NCBI GenBank assembly: GCA_027489035.1
Contig: JAIYAN010000015.1
Location: 62,001 to 126,000, forward strand
DNA length: 64,000 nucleotides
Origin: Chitinophagaceae bacterium
Lineage (GTDB): Bacteria > Bacteroidota > Bacteroidia > Chitinophagales > Chitinophagaceae
Direction: 5' to 3'
Shown here: positions 38,671 through 48,074 of the stretch, piece by piece
Position numbering within the stretch: position 1 is the first letter of the stretch
How the letters are laid out: the number at the start of each line of letters is the position of its first letter
Notes under the pieces: model-generated
Told to the model about the DNA's origin: nothing
Databases searched by the model: none
The model's input: only the letters and a program-made list of their open reading frames with translations
Made by a program: the position numbers and the translations under genes

Positions 38671-41107
38671 ACTCCTTCTCCCCAATTTCACTTATAGGCA
38701 AAACGATTTTTCGATTTCTTTTTGATAAATTAAAAGATGTAGAAAATTGAATTTGATCGGTTTCGTAAATGTAGTTTGTTGTGGTATAAAAATCTTTTCC
38801 AGAAGTTGTAATGCGTTGTCTATTGCTTTGTTGCATGCCTGCGTCTATGTTCAGCCATTGTAGTTGGAAGCTCCATCTTTTATCAGCCGTTGTTTTTTTT
38901 ATGGTTAAATGCGGAGTTAAAAATCGACCATCATTTCCTTGGGCTGTTGCACGATTGGATAAATAATTTATACTCAATTGAGCGCTCCATAATTTAGGCA
39001 AATTTATGCTCTGGGTACTATTTATGCTATATACCCAACTGCTGTTGTTTATAGCAATGCTATTGTTGAAAATATTTCCTTTGATGCGATATTGATACAC
39101 ATTGCCACCAAATACGAATGACCAAATTGGGTTGACCTTGATGTTTAAATTGGCTTCTAATCCGAGTTGTACCGCTTTGCCTGCATTGGTGAATGCACGA
39201 ACAAGAATACTATCATTAAAAACTTTGTTTACCCTTTGTATTGGGTTTTGGGTGGTTTGGTAATAAATTGTAGCAAATAAACTTCCTTTTTTAAAACTAC
39301 GTTCAATTCCTGCTTCGTAATTGCCAATTAGTTCGGGAAGTAAGTTTGGGTCGCCTTGTTCCAATGTTTCAGCATGCTCACGTTCAGGAAATGGATTTAA
39401 TTCGTAATTGTTGGTGCGTTTTATTCTTCGATTATATCCGATTTTCAAATTCGTTTTTTCAAACGCTTTATAACTTATTTGTAAGGCTGGAAAAAAATTG
39501 TAGAGTTGAATTTGGGTGGTTTTATTTAATGTTGAAAAGTAAAGGTTTCTGTTGGTTACTTCCATCCTCAAACCAGCGTTGTAATTGAATTTTTTAAATA
39601 AACCTGAGTATTGTACATAACCAGCATGTATATGATTAATGGCTTTTACACCACTCGAAAACAAACTGTCTATTTTAAATTCACTAGTACCTAAAATGTT
39701 TGTTTTGTATAAAAAGTTCCCATCTTGAATATCATAACGATATTGATATCCCATTTGGAAGCTTCCATTGTTGATTTTTTTTGTGAAATCAGATTTGATT
39801 CTAATGGCATTTAATGGGTTTGAATATGGGTTAATGGTGTATTGTAAAGTGTCAGCAGAATTGAAGCTTTTTAAATTGTTGTTGTTGGTATTGCCATACA
39901 AATTAGCGTTTTCGTACAATGCAGAAATTGTTAATTTAGAATGATTCGAAAATTCATGATTCAGGTCAATATTCGTCAATGTAAATTTCCCTTTTTTTTG
40001 TTGATCGTTTTCATTCCAATAAGATAGATTGTTTCGATCAAGCGTTAAAAGGTTTTCTCTGGTTAATTCATATTGTAAATTGGCAACGCGGCTTTGGTAC
40101 TTTTTTCCTGAATAAAATCCAGTAGTTATGTTCGTATTTTTATTGAATTGGTAGTTTAATCCCATTCGAAAACCATAATTATATTTTTTAAAACTGCGTT
40201 CGCCATTACTGGGAAAACTGGTTTTTATATTGTTGGTAATTGTAAATACATCGCCTTCTCTAAAGCCTGCATTATCGTTTCTGAGATAATTGATTCCTAT
40301 GTTGAAATCTAATTTATTTTTACGGTAACCTGCATTAAAATCTACATTGTAGCGATTTGGATTGCGTTTATTTTCAAAATCGTTGATAGGTGGTGCGCCA
40401 ATCATTCCACTGGTTTGAATCATCCAACCGTTTTGTATGTTGGATTTTGTAACAATGTTTATGATGCCCGATTTCCCATCTGCATCAAAAGAAGCGCCCG
40501 GATTACTAATGATTTCGATATTTTCAATAGAAGCAGCTGGCAATTGTCCTAAAATAAAAACTACATCGCCTTGGGTTGGTTTTCCATTAATTAACACTAA
40601 AAAACTTGTAGAGCCACGCAATGAAATCTCGCCCAAACCATTAACAGAAACAGAAGGTAAATTTTTGATGATGTCAGCTGCTGTGCCGTTTGTTGCATTT
40701 GTAAATTGATTTGCATTAAAAACTTGTCTATCTAGTTTAAAATAATTGGGTGCTTTTTTGCCTTCAATAACAATATCTGAAAGTGAAACAAGATTAGGTT
40801 TCATCAATATAATTCCAGCATCAAATATTTGATTTGAAAAAGCAACAGGTAATTGTAAAGTTTGATAACCCGCAGCGCTGATTTCTAAAAGTAGCGATTG
40901 TGTACCCATCGTTTCCAGAAAAAAATCACCTTTATTATTAGTAATAACAGATTTTACCAAATCATTATTTTTTTGTTTTAAATAAATGGAAGCGCCTGAA
41001 AAAGGTTTTTGAGAAATGCTATCGATGATTTTGCCTTTTATGATATTGTTTTGTGCGAATGAGGAAGAGAAAAATATAGAGAGGAATATGGTAAATAGAG
41101 ATTTCAT
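38666..41107 (-). CDS. TonB-dependent receptor-like outer membrane beta-barrel protein (start revised from 41287 to 41107)
   Basis: MKSLFTIFLSIFFSSSFAQNNIIKGKIIDSISQKPFSGASIYLKQ...; the upstream 60 aa of the ORF is translated repeat DNA. Confidence 0.87.
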   Translation of the reverse strand: MKSLFTIFLSIFFSSSFAQNNIIKGKIIDSISQKPFSGASIYLKQKNNDLVKSVITNNKGDFFLETMGTQSLLLEISAAGYQTLQLPVAFSNQIFDAGIILMKPNLVSLSDIVIEGKKAPNYFKLDRQVFNANQFTNATNGTAADIIKNLPSVSVNGLGEISLRGSTSFLVLINGKPTQGDVVFILGQLPAASIENIEIISNPGASFDADGKSGIINIVTKSNIQNGWMIQTSGMIGAPPINDFENKRNPNRYNVDFNAGYRKNKLDFNIGINYLRNDNAGFREGDVFTITNNIKTSFPSNGERSFKKYNYGFRMGLNYQFNKNTNITTGFYSGKKYQSRVANLQYELTRENLLTLDRNNLSYWNENDQQKKGKFTLTNIDLNHEFSNHSKLTISALYENANLYGNTNNNNLKSFNSADTLQYTINPYSNPLNAIRIKSDFTKKINNGSFQMGYQYRYDIQDGNFLYKTNILGTSEFKIDSLFSSGVKAINHIHAGYVQYSGLFKKFNYNAGLRMEVTNRNLYFSTLNKTTQIQLYNFFPALQISYKAFEKTNLKIGYNRRIKRTNNYELNPFPEREHAETLEQGDPNLLPELIGNYEAGIERSFKKGSLFATIYYQTTQNPIQRVNKVFNDSILVRAFTNAGKAVQLGLEANLNIKVNPIWSFVFGGNVYQYRIKGNIFNNSIAINNSSWVYSINSTQSINLPKLWSAQLSINYLSNRATAQGNDGRFLTPHLTIKKTTADKRWSFQLQWLNIDAGMQQSNRQRITTSGKDFYTTTNYIYETDQIQFSTSFNLSKRNRKIVLPISEIGEKEF

Positions 41108-41170
41108 TATTTTTTTGTAAAGATATTTTAACATGAAATATGTAGATGTTATTTTTTTGTGTCGCGAATG

Positions 41171-41236
41171 GGAGCGAAGACACGAAGGTTTTGAAACACG
41201 AAGGCACGAAGGCACGAAGACGCAAAGACACGAAGA
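41171..41236 (+). repeat. Octamer repeat cluster (CACGAAGR)
   Basis: Tandem CACGAAGG CACGAAGG CACGAAGA CGCAAAGA CACGAAGA at 41197-41236 plus degenerate copies upstream. Confidence 0.88.
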
Positions 41237-41275
41237 TTTTTTATTAATTAGCGAATAATTGGAAACTACTTTCAA

Positions 41276-41418
41276 CCTTTTGAACACATTGAACCTTTTT
41301 GGTTGAATATCTTCAACCCCTACAACCTCTCAAACCTCTCAAACCTCTCAAACCTCTCAAACCTCACAAACCTCTCAAACCTCTCAAACCTCCCAAACTT
41401 CTCAAACCTCTCAAACCT
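41276..41418 (+). repeat. Nonamer minisatellite related to 38563-38670; 11 in-phase CTCAAACCT units at 41320-41418
   Basis: Direct 9-bp periodicity; preceded by the same CCTTTTGAACNCATTGAAC block as the 38.56 kb array. Confidence 0.92.
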
Positions 41419-41456
41419 CCCCAATCTTCCTTACCTTTACAAATAATTTTTAAAAG

Positions 41457-42662
41457 ATGTTAAATACTATAGAATCTGCTATTGAAGATATTAGAAATGG
41501 TAAAATGGTTATCGTTGTAGATGATGAAGACCGTGAAAATGAAGGTGATTTTATAACAGCGGCCCACAACGTAACGCCAGAGATAATAAATTTTATGAGC
41601 ACGCACGGTAGAGGATTGATTTGTGCATCAATTACCGAAGATCGTTGTGTTGAACTTAATTTACAACCCATGGTTCCGGATAATACCTCTTTACACGAAA
41701 CGGCATTTATGGTAAGTGTAGATTTAATTGGAGATGGTTGTACTACAGGTATTTCGGCACATGATAGGGCTAAAACCATCCAAGCACTTATTAATAAAGA
41801 CACAAAGCCTGAAGATTTGGGAAGACCAGGCCATATTTTTCCATTAAGGGCTAAAAAAGGCGGCGTACTCAGAAGGGCAGGACATACCGAAGCTACAATC
41901 GACCTGGCTCAATTGGCGGGATTTGAACCAGCAGGTGTTTTGGTTGAAATTATGAACGAAGATGGCAGCATGGCACGTTTGCCTGAATTAAAATTGATTG
42001 CAGAGAAATTTGATATGAAAATCATTTCTATAAAAGATTTGATTGCTTACCGTTTAGAAACTGAAACGCTTATTAGAAAAGAAGTAGAAGTAAAAATGCC
42101 CACCATTTTTGGCGATTTCGACTTGATTGCATTTACACAAATAAATACCGGCGAAACACATTTGGCCATCAAAAAAGGCAATTGGGAAAAAGATGAACCC
42201 GTTTTGGTGCGTGTGCATAGCAGTTGCATGACCGGCGATATTTTGGGCTCATTACGCTGCGATTGTGGCGATCAATTGCACCACGCGATGAAGATGATTG
42301 AAAAAGAAGGCAAAGGGTTAGTACTTTATATGAATCAAGAAGGTCGTGGCATCGGATTGGTGAATAAATTAAAGGCTTATAAACTACAAGAAGAAGGTTT
42401 AGATACGGTTGAGGCAAACATAAAACTAGGCTTTGGAATGGATGAACGTGATTATGGAATTGGCGCACAAATATTAAGGGCATTAAATGTGTCTAAAATG
42501 ATTTTAATGACCAACAACCCAAAAAAACGTGCTGGAATTTTAGGTTATGGTCTTGAAGTCGTTTCTTCTGTATCCATTGAAATTGAACCCAATGAACACA
42601 ACGAGAAATATCTATTTACAAAAAGAGATAAATTGGGGCACGATATTTTGAAAGGGATATAA
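41457..42662 (+). CDS. ribBA: Bifunctional 3,4-dihydroxy-2-butanone-4-phosphate synthase / GTP cyclohydrolase II
   Basis: [14 protein letters not shown]...[37 protein letters not shown]...NQEGRGIGL. Confidence 0.95.
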   Translation: MLNTIESAIEDIRNGKMVIVVDDEDRENEGDFITAAHNVTPEIINFMSTHGRGLICASITEDRCVELNLQPMVPDNTSLHETAFMVSVDLIGDGCTTGISAHDRAKTIQALINKDTKPEDLGRPGHIFPLRAKKGGVLRRAGHTEATIDLAQLAGFEPAGVLVEIMNEDGSMARLPELKLIAEKFDMKIISIKDLIAYRLETETLIRKEVEVKMPTIFGDFDLIAFTQINTGETHLAIKKGNWEKDEPVLVRVHSSCMTGDILGSLRCDCGDQLHHAMKMIEKEGKGLVLYMNQEGRGIGLVNKLKAYKLQEEGLDTVEANIKLGFGMDERDYGIGAQILRALNVSKMILMTNNPKKRAGILGYGLEVVSSVSIEIEPNEHNEKYLFTKRDKLGHDILKGI

Positions 42663-42842
42663 AAAATGCTTTTATGTATTCTTTTTATAGGTTGATATTT
42701 TTTAATCACAAAATCGCTTCCACTAGCCAAAACTTCACTTTATTCAATTATTGATTGATATTTAATTTATATCCTTCAAATTCTTCGTTAAGATAAATGA
42801 TAGTTTTGAATGTAACATTTCATACTTACTGATCAATGTCAA

Positions 42843-43067
42843 TCATGACTTTTGCCGCCATTTGAATCCATTGTATTTTAATAGTTTTCTTGTATGATAA
42901 GTAATACAACTATTCGCAAGTACACGAATATTGGAAGCCGGATTAGAGGTTATTTCTAGCATTGTTTTATCTGAATAATTTGAAGAAAATTCAACACTCA
43001 TTCCTTTTTCAAGTTTCACACCATTTGTCCATCTATTTGACTTAACAGTTGCGATAAATAATCCCAT
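42843..43067 (-). CDS. Small hypothetical protein, possibly DUF6140-like
   Basis: 74 aa; MGLFIATVKSNRWTNGVKLEKGMSVEFSSN; family assignment from memory only. Confidence 0.5.
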   Translation of the reverse strand: MGLFIATVKSNRWTNGVKLEKGMSVEFSSNYSDKTMLEITSNPASNIRVLANSCITYHTRKLLKYNGFKWRQKS

Positions 43068-43131
43068 ATTTTTAATATTAAATTGCCTAATCTTTCAATA
43101 TGCAGTTTTCTGATTCCCTGTATGCTTAATT

Positions 43132-43752
43132 TTAAACCCATTCCTTATCTATAGCTGTAATATCTGCATCAGGATATCCATGATTTTTAACTAAATCAGT
43201 TTTTAAAAATGTTTGCTTTAATGGATCGATAATTGATATAATAAAAATATCTGCAGGTTCTGTATCAATGGTTGAGGCGATTGATTCAATCAATAAATTA
43301 GCAGGAGCATAAGCATACCCTATTTCTAAGATAGCTTTATTATATTTTTTTATTTGTCTGATGTGTTTTTTGAATTCGAATGCTTCGCAATAATTATGTT
43401 TTAAGTAAAAAATATTCCATTCAAAATCTTCATGCTTCTTTATCTTATGCAACCCTAAAATTTCATCCATTTCATCAAAAACAATTTGGTATCGTTCTTT
43501 GGCTCTACACTTGATAAACTCTCCTTGATAAATAGACAGTATTTTCTTTTTTATTGTGTACTCATCAGGAAATTCAGGGATTAGCAGTTTTGATAAAACA
43601 TCTATCTGTTGAAGTCGTATAAACCTTGGCGGATTTTCTTTTTGTTGTTCAAATCCCCAATCATCTAATTCAGGAGTTAATGCTATAAAATCAAGAATTG
43701 TATCTAATAGCGTTAGTGCTGTAATGTTTTCTATTGATTTTTTCATACTCAA
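43132..43752 (-). CDS. Hypothetical protein, divergent from the WYL regulator
   Basis: 206 aa ORF, protein-like composition, no recognised motif. Confidence 0.6.
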   Translation of the reverse strand: MSMKKSIENITALTLLDTILDFIALTPELDDWGFEQQKENPPRFIRLQQIDVLSKLLIPEFPDEYTIKKKILSIYQGEFIKCRAKERYQIVFDEMDEILGLHKIKKHEDFEWNIFYLKHNYCEAFEFKKHIRQIKKYNKAILEIGYAYAPANLLIESIASTIDTEPADIFIISIIDPLKQTFLKTDLVKNHGYPDADITAIDKEWV

Positions 43753-43792
43753 ATTTTAAATCTGATTCAAAATTATCTCTTTACTAAGCCAA

Positions 43793-43842
43793 ACTATGTC
43801 GCGTAAGAAATTATTTTTTACTTTTTATTCAAGCGACACAGT
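43793..43842. promoter_or_regulatory. Candidate operator: imperfect 12-bp inverted repeat ACTATGTCGCGT/AAGCGACACAGT
   Basis: 10 of 12 positions complementary, 26-bp spacer, in the divergent intergenic region before a WYL regulator. Confidence 0.5.
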
Positions 43843-43914
43843 ATGGCATTTCACAACAGTAGATTTGCACTTTATAACATAAAACAATATCTTAATCTAT
43901 AGGCAGTTAAGTGC

Positions 43915-43922
43915 TATATTTG
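43915..43922 (+). promoter_or_regulatory. Candidate -7 element TATATTTG for the WYL gene
   Basis: Matches TAnnTTTG; no clear -33 element at standard spacing. Confidence 0.45.
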
Positions 43923-43988
43923 AAAGAAAATGATTTTCAAACATGCTTCAAATGGACTAAAGCTTGTCTTAAAATTTAATAAGAGAAA

Positions 43989-44906
43989 ATGTCAAAAAAA
44001 GGATTCATTTATCGTTATTTACTCATCTTAAAAAAGCTCAAACAGAAGCCTTATTCAACCTATGAAGAGATTGAAAGATATTTAGAGCATGAGTTTGATT
44101 TCATGCAATTGAAAGATGAGTCTATTGCTGTTGGGTTTTCAAAAAGAACATTTCAACGAGATATCAAAGAGATCAGAAGCATCTTTGGATTTGATATAGA
44201 ATTTTCAAAAAAAATAAAAGGGTATTTTATTTCAGAAAATGAATCTGAATCTGCAAGCTTCTCCAATTTGCTGGAAGCATTTGATTTATTCAATTCATTA
44301 AATATCACACATGATTTGCAGCCATTGGTTTTTGTTGAAAAGAAAAATGGTTCAGGAGCAGAGAATTTATATGGATTACTCCATGCCATAAAAAACAAAC
44401 TAAAAATCAAGTTTCAATACGAAAAGTTCTGGGAAAATGAAATAACGATTAGGCATACATCTCCAATAGCCTTGAAGGAATTTAAAAATCGCTGGTATTT
44501 ACTTGCTATGGATGAAAAAGATCATAAAATAAAAAGCTTTGCACTTGACAGATTATCGGACTTAGAAATTACCGATCAGAAGTTTAAGGTAAACAATGAA
44601 CATAATATTGCACTCAACTACCAACATTGTTATGGCATTATTCAACCAATGGATGGCCAACCGGAAGAAGTTATTTTATCATTTGAGCCTACACAAGGAA
44701 AATATATCAAATCATTACCACTGCATTCTTCACAGCAAATTTTACTTGATGATGGCAAGCAGTTTCAAATTAAATTAAAACTTTTCATTACCGAGGATTT
44801 CATCATGGAGCTTTTATCACATGGCAATAGGATTAAAGTGCTTCAACCAAAATCGCTGGTTGATGAAATGAAAACCATATTATTTGATGCGTACAAACAA
44901 TATTAA
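43989..44906 (+). CDS. WYL-domain transcriptional regulator
   Basis: N-terminal HTH region (SKRTFQRDIKEIRSIFGFDIEFSKKIKGYFI) and WYL core (IKFQYEKFW...TSPIALKEFKNRWYLLAMDEKDHKIKSFALDRLSDLEI). Confidence 0.88.
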   Translation: MSKKGFIYRYLLILKKLKQKPYSTYEEIERYLEHEFDFMQLKDESIAVGFSKRTFQRDIKEIRSIFGFDIEFSKKIKGYFISENESESASFSNLLEAFDLFNSLNITHDLQPLVFVEKKNGSGAENLYGLLHAIKNKLKIKFQYEKFWENEITIRHTSPIALKEFKNRWYLLAMDEKDHKIKSFALDRLSDLEITDQKFKVNNEHNIALNYQHCYGIIQPMDGQPEEVILSFEPTQGKYIKSLPLHSSQQILLDDGKQFQIKLKLFITEDFIMELLSHGNRIKVLQPKSLVDEMKTILFDAYKQY

Positions 44907-45042
44907 GCATAGTGATGATTGTTTTCGGAAATAAGTAAAAGTTTTTAAACAAAAATAGGTTGAAAAAGAAATGTGTCAGATTGAAACTGATTTTTTTACA
45001 AAAGAAACTAAATCAAATTTAAAAGATTAAATTAACGTAATT

Positions 45043-46200
45043 ATGACAATCAATGAAATAAAACAACTATTTACTCAAGTAGATCAAATCGCTAATCATT
45101 ATAAAGAAATTTCCAGAATAACCGGAGATGATTTTAATATTTTTAAAACATTAAACCTTGAGTCTTCTGAAAATAAACTTCATTCAAAAATTTTAAAAGA
45201 GTTTCTTAACCCTAAAGGAACACATGGTCAAGGAGATTTATTCTTAAAAATATTTTTAGAACATCAAAAAATTCTTGATTTTGACAGTGAATCAGCATCT
45301 GCAGATTGTGAGATTCGTATCGGTAATATAAACACTGACTATACCGAGGGCGGTAGAATTGATATTGTTATAAAAGACGAAAATAATAAACAAATATTCA
45401 TTGAAAATAAAATTAATGCCACGGATCAAAAGAATCAACTGCTTAGATATTATAAATCCGATCCTAATGCTTATTTATTTTACCTAAATAAAGATGGAAG
45501 CAACCCAAGTGAAATTAGCACAAATGGTTTATCTCCAGAGAAATATAAGATTATATCATATAGCTATGATATAATCTCTTGGCTAGAAGAATGTAGAATG
45601 AAGGCAGTTTCGCTTCCTATAATTAGAGAAACAATCACTCAATATATTAATGTTTTAAAAATAATTACTAATCAAATAACAGATAATAAAATGAAAAATG
45701 ACATCAAAGATTTAATTGTACAAAATCCTGAGTATATAAATTCAATAGAAATCTGCTTTCAGGAGCTTCAAGATATCATTAAAGAAACAAAAAAAGAATT
45801 TATAAAATTAGTCAGTCCAACGTATCCATCATATGACACAATTAATTCTAATGAAGATATTATTCTCAAAACATACTTTCTAGAAGATATAAAGGGGTTT
45901 TATATCGGATATAAAACTTTAAAAGGAGATGAAGATATTAGCAATTCTGAAACTGTTAAAAAATATAACAAATTATTTAAGGAATTAGATAATCGTATCA
46001 ATGATAATTCCAATTACACAGCATATTTCTACCCAGATCCGTTTAAAAAAGGTCAAAAATTCGAAAACTTTGATAGAAAAGAAATATTAAAAATGAATTT
46101 AGATAAAGAGATTTTGAGAAATTATGCGACAACATTCATTCAAGATGAAAATCAAATACGACAAGCCTTTTTAAATCAAATAGAGAAGACCAAAAAATAA
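45043..46200 (+). CDS. PD-(D/E)XK nuclease superfamily protein (PDDEXK_4-like)
   Basis: SENKLHSKILKEFLNPKGTHGQGDLFLKIFL; catalytic region GRIDIVIKDENNKQIFIENKINATDQKNQLLRYY (D...ExK). Confidence 0.85.
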   Translation: MTINEIKQLFTQVDQIANHYKEISRITGDDFNIFKTLNLESSENKLHSKILKEFLNPKGTHGQGDLFLKIFLEHQKILDFDSESASADCEIRIGNINTDYTEGGRIDIVIKDENNKQIFIENKINATDQKNQLLRYYKSDPNAYLFYLNKDGSNPSEISTNGLSPEKYKIISYSYDIISWLEECRMKAVSLPIIRETITQYINVLKIITNQITDNKMKNDIKDLIVQNPEYINSIEICFQELQDIIKETKKEFIKLVSPTYPSYDTINSNEDIILKTYFLEDIKGFYIGYKTLKGDEDISNSETVKKYNKLFKELDNRINDNSNYTAYFYPDPFKKGQKFENFDRKEILKMNLDKEILRNYATTFIQDENQIRQAFLNQIEKTKK

Positions 46201-46219
46201 AAAAAATAAACATTCTAAA

Positions 46220-47893
46220 ATGAATAACATAGAAGAAATATTTAAACCAGAGAGTAAAAGTATTAAGCAAATTTTTGGAGATATAGATGCGTTTTATCAA
46301 ATGCCAATTTACCAACGTCCCTATTCATGGGACAAAGAACGTATTGTACAACTTTGGTATGACATTTTAGAAGCCCATAAAAACAATAAAGAAGATGAAA
46401 CTATTGACTCCAATTATTTTTTAGGCTCAGTAGTTGTTGTCAAGAAGAGCGATAGTTATGAGGTAGTTGATGGACAACAACGACTGACGACACTGACTAT
46501 TCTGTTTTGCACACTTAGAGACTTGAATATTGATTTAAATCAAAAAAAAATTATCAATAATAGCATAAGGGATTTGGTGGAAAGCAAGGAACGACTAAAA
46601 CTCACTACACATTTAAATAACCAGGCACTGTTTGAAGAAACAATAATAAAAGGAATTAATTTCAATGCTTCAAAAAAAGAATTAGCTGAGAATCGTTTTT
46701 TACAAACAGCCTTTTATTTCAAAGAATTAATTTTAAAGGCACAGCAAAAAGAAGAAGAAGATTTTATACCCGATTTTGGAGAATTCATAGACTATCTTTT
46801 TAATAAAACTACAATGATTCGTATTGTTTGTTTTAATGAAGGGTTCGCTATAAAATTATTTACAGTACTTAATGACAGGGGACTAGATTTAACCCCGGCT
46901 GACATAATAAAAGCGTATTTGTTACAAAACATTAGTAATGAAATTCAAAGAAATAGTTTTGTAGAAGTTTGGAAACGCATTGAAAATACATGCAAACTTT
47001 CAAACGAGAGCCTTATGACTTTATTCAATCTATATCTATACTATTTAAAAAATGAAAATCCAAAGAGATCATTACAAGAAGAATTAAAAGAACAATTTAA
47101 AAGCAAAGTCCCACAAACAATCATTCTGGACATTGAAAAGTTTGCCAATAATATTCTGGAGATAAATTCAAGCAGTAAGGACAAGGATATTTCAATGTTA
47201 AAATACTTGCCTCAAACAATATATTGGAAATCTATTTTAGCGACAGCAAAACAAATAGAGCACCCCGATTATTCGGAAATTAAAAATCTTATTTCAAAAT
47301 ACTATTACCAAAGTTGGATTTCGAATGGCACTTCCAATAGAATCAAGCAAACGTCTTTTAACATACTTAAAAAGGTAAAATCTAAAGCAAGTGTAAGCGA
47401 GATAAAGGACTTGGTCATTGAAAATTTAAGCAAATACGACAATTACATTGACTTTTTAAATAATGAAAATGCTTATTGGCTGAAATGGCACAAGCCTCTA
47501 CTCCTTTCATTAGAATATTACGAACATGATGTGAAGGAGTTTGTACCCATTTCAAGTGATTTACACACCGAACATATATTACCAAAAGAATGGAACAGGA
47601 AAGATTTAAATTGGTCTGACAACTTCAGTGAAGAAACAGCAAAACCGTTACTCAATAGTTTAGGTAACTTAACATTGCTGTCAGGCACTAAAAACATACT
47701 GGCAAGCAACCGTAACTATTCTGATAAAACTGAAATTTATAATGGAAATAGCGGTAAAGGATTTGACGGCAAAACTTCATTTGAAATAACTAAAGATGTG
47801 ATAAATAAATATAACAATTGGACAAGCGAAACAATAGCAGAACGTTACCAATGGATACTTAATAAAACGAGAGAAATATTTGACATTGAATAA
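46220..47893 (+). CDS. GmrSD-like DUF262/DUF1524 fused protein (putative type IV restriction nuclease)
   Basis: DUF262: YQRPYSWDKERIVQLW...YFLGSVVVVKKSDSYEVVDGQQRLTTLTIL; DUF1524: DLHTEHILPKEWN...NSLGNLTLLSGTKNILASNRNYSDK. Confidence 0.9.
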   Translation: MNNIEEIFKPESKSIKQIFGDIDAFYQMPIYQRPYSWDKERIVQLWYDILEAHKNNKEDETIDSNYFLGSVVVVKKSDSYEVVDGQQRLTTLTILFCTLRDLNIDLNQKKIINNSIRDLVESKERLKLTTHLNNQALFEETIIKGINFNASKKELAENRFLQTAFYFKELILKAQQKEEEDFIPDFGEFIDYLFNKTTMIRIVCFNEGFAIKLFTVLNDRGLDLTPADIIKAYLLQNISNEIQRNSFVEVWKRIENTCKLSNESLMTLFNLYLYYLKNENPKRSLQEELKEQFKSKVPQTIILDIEKFANNILEINSSSKDKDISMLKYLPQTIYWKSILATAKQIEHPDYSEIKNLISKYYYQSWISNGTSNRIKQTSFNILKKVKSKASVSEIKDLVIENLSKYDNYIDFLNNENAYWLKWHKPLLLSLEYYEHDVKEFVPISSDLHTEHILPKEWNRKDLNWSDNFSEETAKPLLNSLGNLTLLSGTKNILASNRNYSDKTEIYNGNSGKGFDGKTSFEITKDVINKYNNWTSETIAERYQWILNKTREIFDIE

Positions 47894-47922
47894 TAAAGCC
47901 TGCCACCAAATCAGATTTCATC

Positions 47923-47957
47923 AAAAGCCTTGAAGTTCAGTCTTCCAAGGCTTTTTT
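47923..47957 (+). terminator. Intrinsic terminator after the GmrSD-like gene
   Basis: AAAAGCCTTG...CAAGGCTTTT stem with T tract. Confidence 0.85.
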
Positions 47958-48074
47958 ATTTTCCTTGAAATTTAAACGTCATATTTTGGCACTATGTAAT
48001 ATTAATTTTACAATTCAATATACAGAGTTTCTAGAAGCTTTATTTTCCGTTTGATTTAATTATTTTCAAACATT

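Noticed and set aside
38344-38725. ORFs 38344-38691 (-) and 38459-38725 (+) with RFERF/NLSNLSNL repeats
   Set aside because: They are translations of the nonamer minisatellite plus the C-rich element, not plausible proteins.
41019-41231. ORF 41019-41231 (-)
   Set aside because: Out-of-frame overlap of the receptor gene's 5' end and the octamer repeat; no independent support.
42663-48074. Mobile element carrying the nuclease island
   Set aside because: No integrase, transposase, tRNA target or flanking direct repeats were visible; it is simply an accessory insertion between core genes.
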